This document shows positions 5,443 through 6,221 of a DNA stretch of 6,221 nt, one piece after another. The position numbers were made by a program, and so were the translations under genes. Positions within the stretch are counted from its first letter, which is position 1. Each line of letters begins with the position of its first letter. The stretch comes from Candidatus Coatesiibacteriota bacterium (GTDB lineage: Bacteria > RBG-13-66-14). Where the stretch lies: positions 1 to 6,221 of the forward strand of contig DAOVLG010000116.1 in NCBI GenBank assembly GCA_030631385.1. Reading direction: 5' to 3'. The notes beneath the pieces are model-generated. The model worked only from the letters and a program-made list of their open reading frames with translations. It was not told the DNA's origin and made no database searches.

Positions 5443-6221
5443 ATGGGCGAAGCAAAGATCCTAGTCGTTGACGATTCCCCCGAAACCTTGGAGATGCTCA
5501 GGCGGACCCTGACCGCCGCGGGTTACGGCGTGTTCACCGCCAGCAGCGTGGCGGACGCTATTCGCCTACTCGAAAAAACGGCGGTGGATCTCATCATCAC
5601 TGATCTGCGCATGCCCAAGGTATCCGGTCTGGAGCTGGTGCGCCACGTCCGAGAGAACCACCGCGACACCGAAGTGATGATCATCACCGGGTACGCAACG
5701 GTGGAAGGTGCGGTTGAGGCGATCAAGACCGGCGCCGAGGAGTACCTGGCAAAACCCTTCACCGACGAGGAGCTTTTCGCCGCGGTGGGACGGTCCCTGG
5801 TGAAACTGGACCTCCGCCGGGCGGCTTTTGACCGGCAGTACCCCGCTTTTCACAACAACTACGGCATCGTGGGCAAATCCGAGGTGATGAAGGAGGTTTA
5901 TCACGATATCGACAAGGCCTCTAGAACCTCGGCCACCGTCCTGATCACCGGGGAGTCCGGCACCGGCAAGGAGCTGGTTGCGCGGGCGATCCACTACCAC
6001 GGTTCAAGGGCTCAGGCCCCTTTCGTTCCGGTAAACTGCGGTGGCATACCTGAGGGGCTTTTGGAGAGCGAACTTTTTGGGTATGTCAAGGGAGCCTTTA
6101 CGGGAGCCAACCAATCCCGGGCCGGGTTCTTCCAGACCGCCGAGGGTGGCACAATCTTCCTCGACGAGATCAGTGAGACGTCTCTTGCGATGCAGGTGAA
6201 GCTGTTGCGGGTACTGCAGGA
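5443..6221 (+). CDS. NtrC-family sigma54-dependent response regulator (3' end outside window)
   Basis: An open frame of 259 codons starts at ATG 5443 and continues off the window end without a stop. Residues 1-120 are a receiver domain: acidic pair D10-D11, phosphate acceptor D54 (ITDLRMP), T82, Y101 and K104-P105. After a short linker the AAA+ activator domain begins with YGIVGKS (140-146). It shows Walker A GESGTGKE (170-177), the sigma54-contacting loop GAFTGA (217-222) and Walker B GGTIFLDEI (235-243). All these motifs are intact, so the protein should hydrolyse ATP and open sigma54 promoters. The missing part would hold the rest of the AAA+ domain and probably a Fis-type DNA-binding helix-turn-helix. 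The start is supported by GGAAAGAGGG upstream and by the typical MGEAKILVVDD beginning. Same strand and closeness to the kinase mark it as the cognate regulator. Its target genes are not known. Confidence 0.95.
   Translation, partial: MGEAKILVVDDSPETLEMLRRTLTAAGYGVFTASSVADAIRLLEKTAVDLIITDLRMPKVSGLELVRHVRENHRDTEVMIITGYATVEGAVEAIKTGAEEYLAKPFTDEELFAAVGRSLVKLDLRRAAFDRQYPAFHNNYGIVGKSEVMKEVYHDIDKASRTSATVLITGESGTGKELVARAIHYHGSRAQAPFVPVNCGGIPEGLLESELFGYVKGAFTGANQSRAGFFQTAEGGTIFLDEISETSLAMQVKLLRVLQ

Overview
The window comes from a bacterium with fairly GC-rich coding DNA. A sigma54-dependent response regulator and a GAF-type histidine kinase argue against an archaeal source, although the hydrogenase family is best known from methanogens. 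The sequence alone does not fix the phylum. An anaerobic, H2-metabolising bacterium (for example Desulfobacterota or an uncultured candidate phylum) would fit, but that is inference.

Left part (about 1-2909): a tightly packed plus-strand operon. It holds the last 13 codons of an unidentified gene, then mvhD, mvhG and mvhA. Together these encode a group 3c [NiFe] hydrogenase. MvhA carries the NiFe site, MvhG carries three Fe-S clusters, and MvhD links the hydrogenase to a heterodisulfide-reductase (HdrA-type) flavoprotein. Such complexes bifurcate electrons from H2 to ferredoxin and a second acceptor. Gaps of 1, 3 and 24 bases, with a purine-rich ribosome site before each gene, indicate co-transcription from a promoter upstream of the window.

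Middle part (2910-3524): 615 bases with no convincing gene but much structure. It contains a bulged hairpin just after mvhA, a spaced inverted repeat at 3062-3086, and a cluster of overlapping palindromes at 3189-3298. The longest palindrome arm contains a near-consensus sigma54 promoter, TGGCAC-N5-TTGC. A good sigma70-type promoter (TGGACA-N17-TAGAAT) lies just before the next gene.

Right part (3525-6221): a soluble sensor histidine kinase with a cysteine-rich GAF-like input region, then an NtrC-family response regulator that runs off the window end after the Walker B motif. The pair is almost certainly a two-component system acting on sigma54 promoters.

The most interesting reading is that the sigma54 site between hydrogenase and kinase belongs to this same pair. 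It would then be either an autoregulatory promoter or the start of a leader or small RNA. The arrangement recalls, without homology of the sensor, the HupT/HupR (HoxJ/HoxA) systems that control other hydrogenases. Both links are hypotheses.
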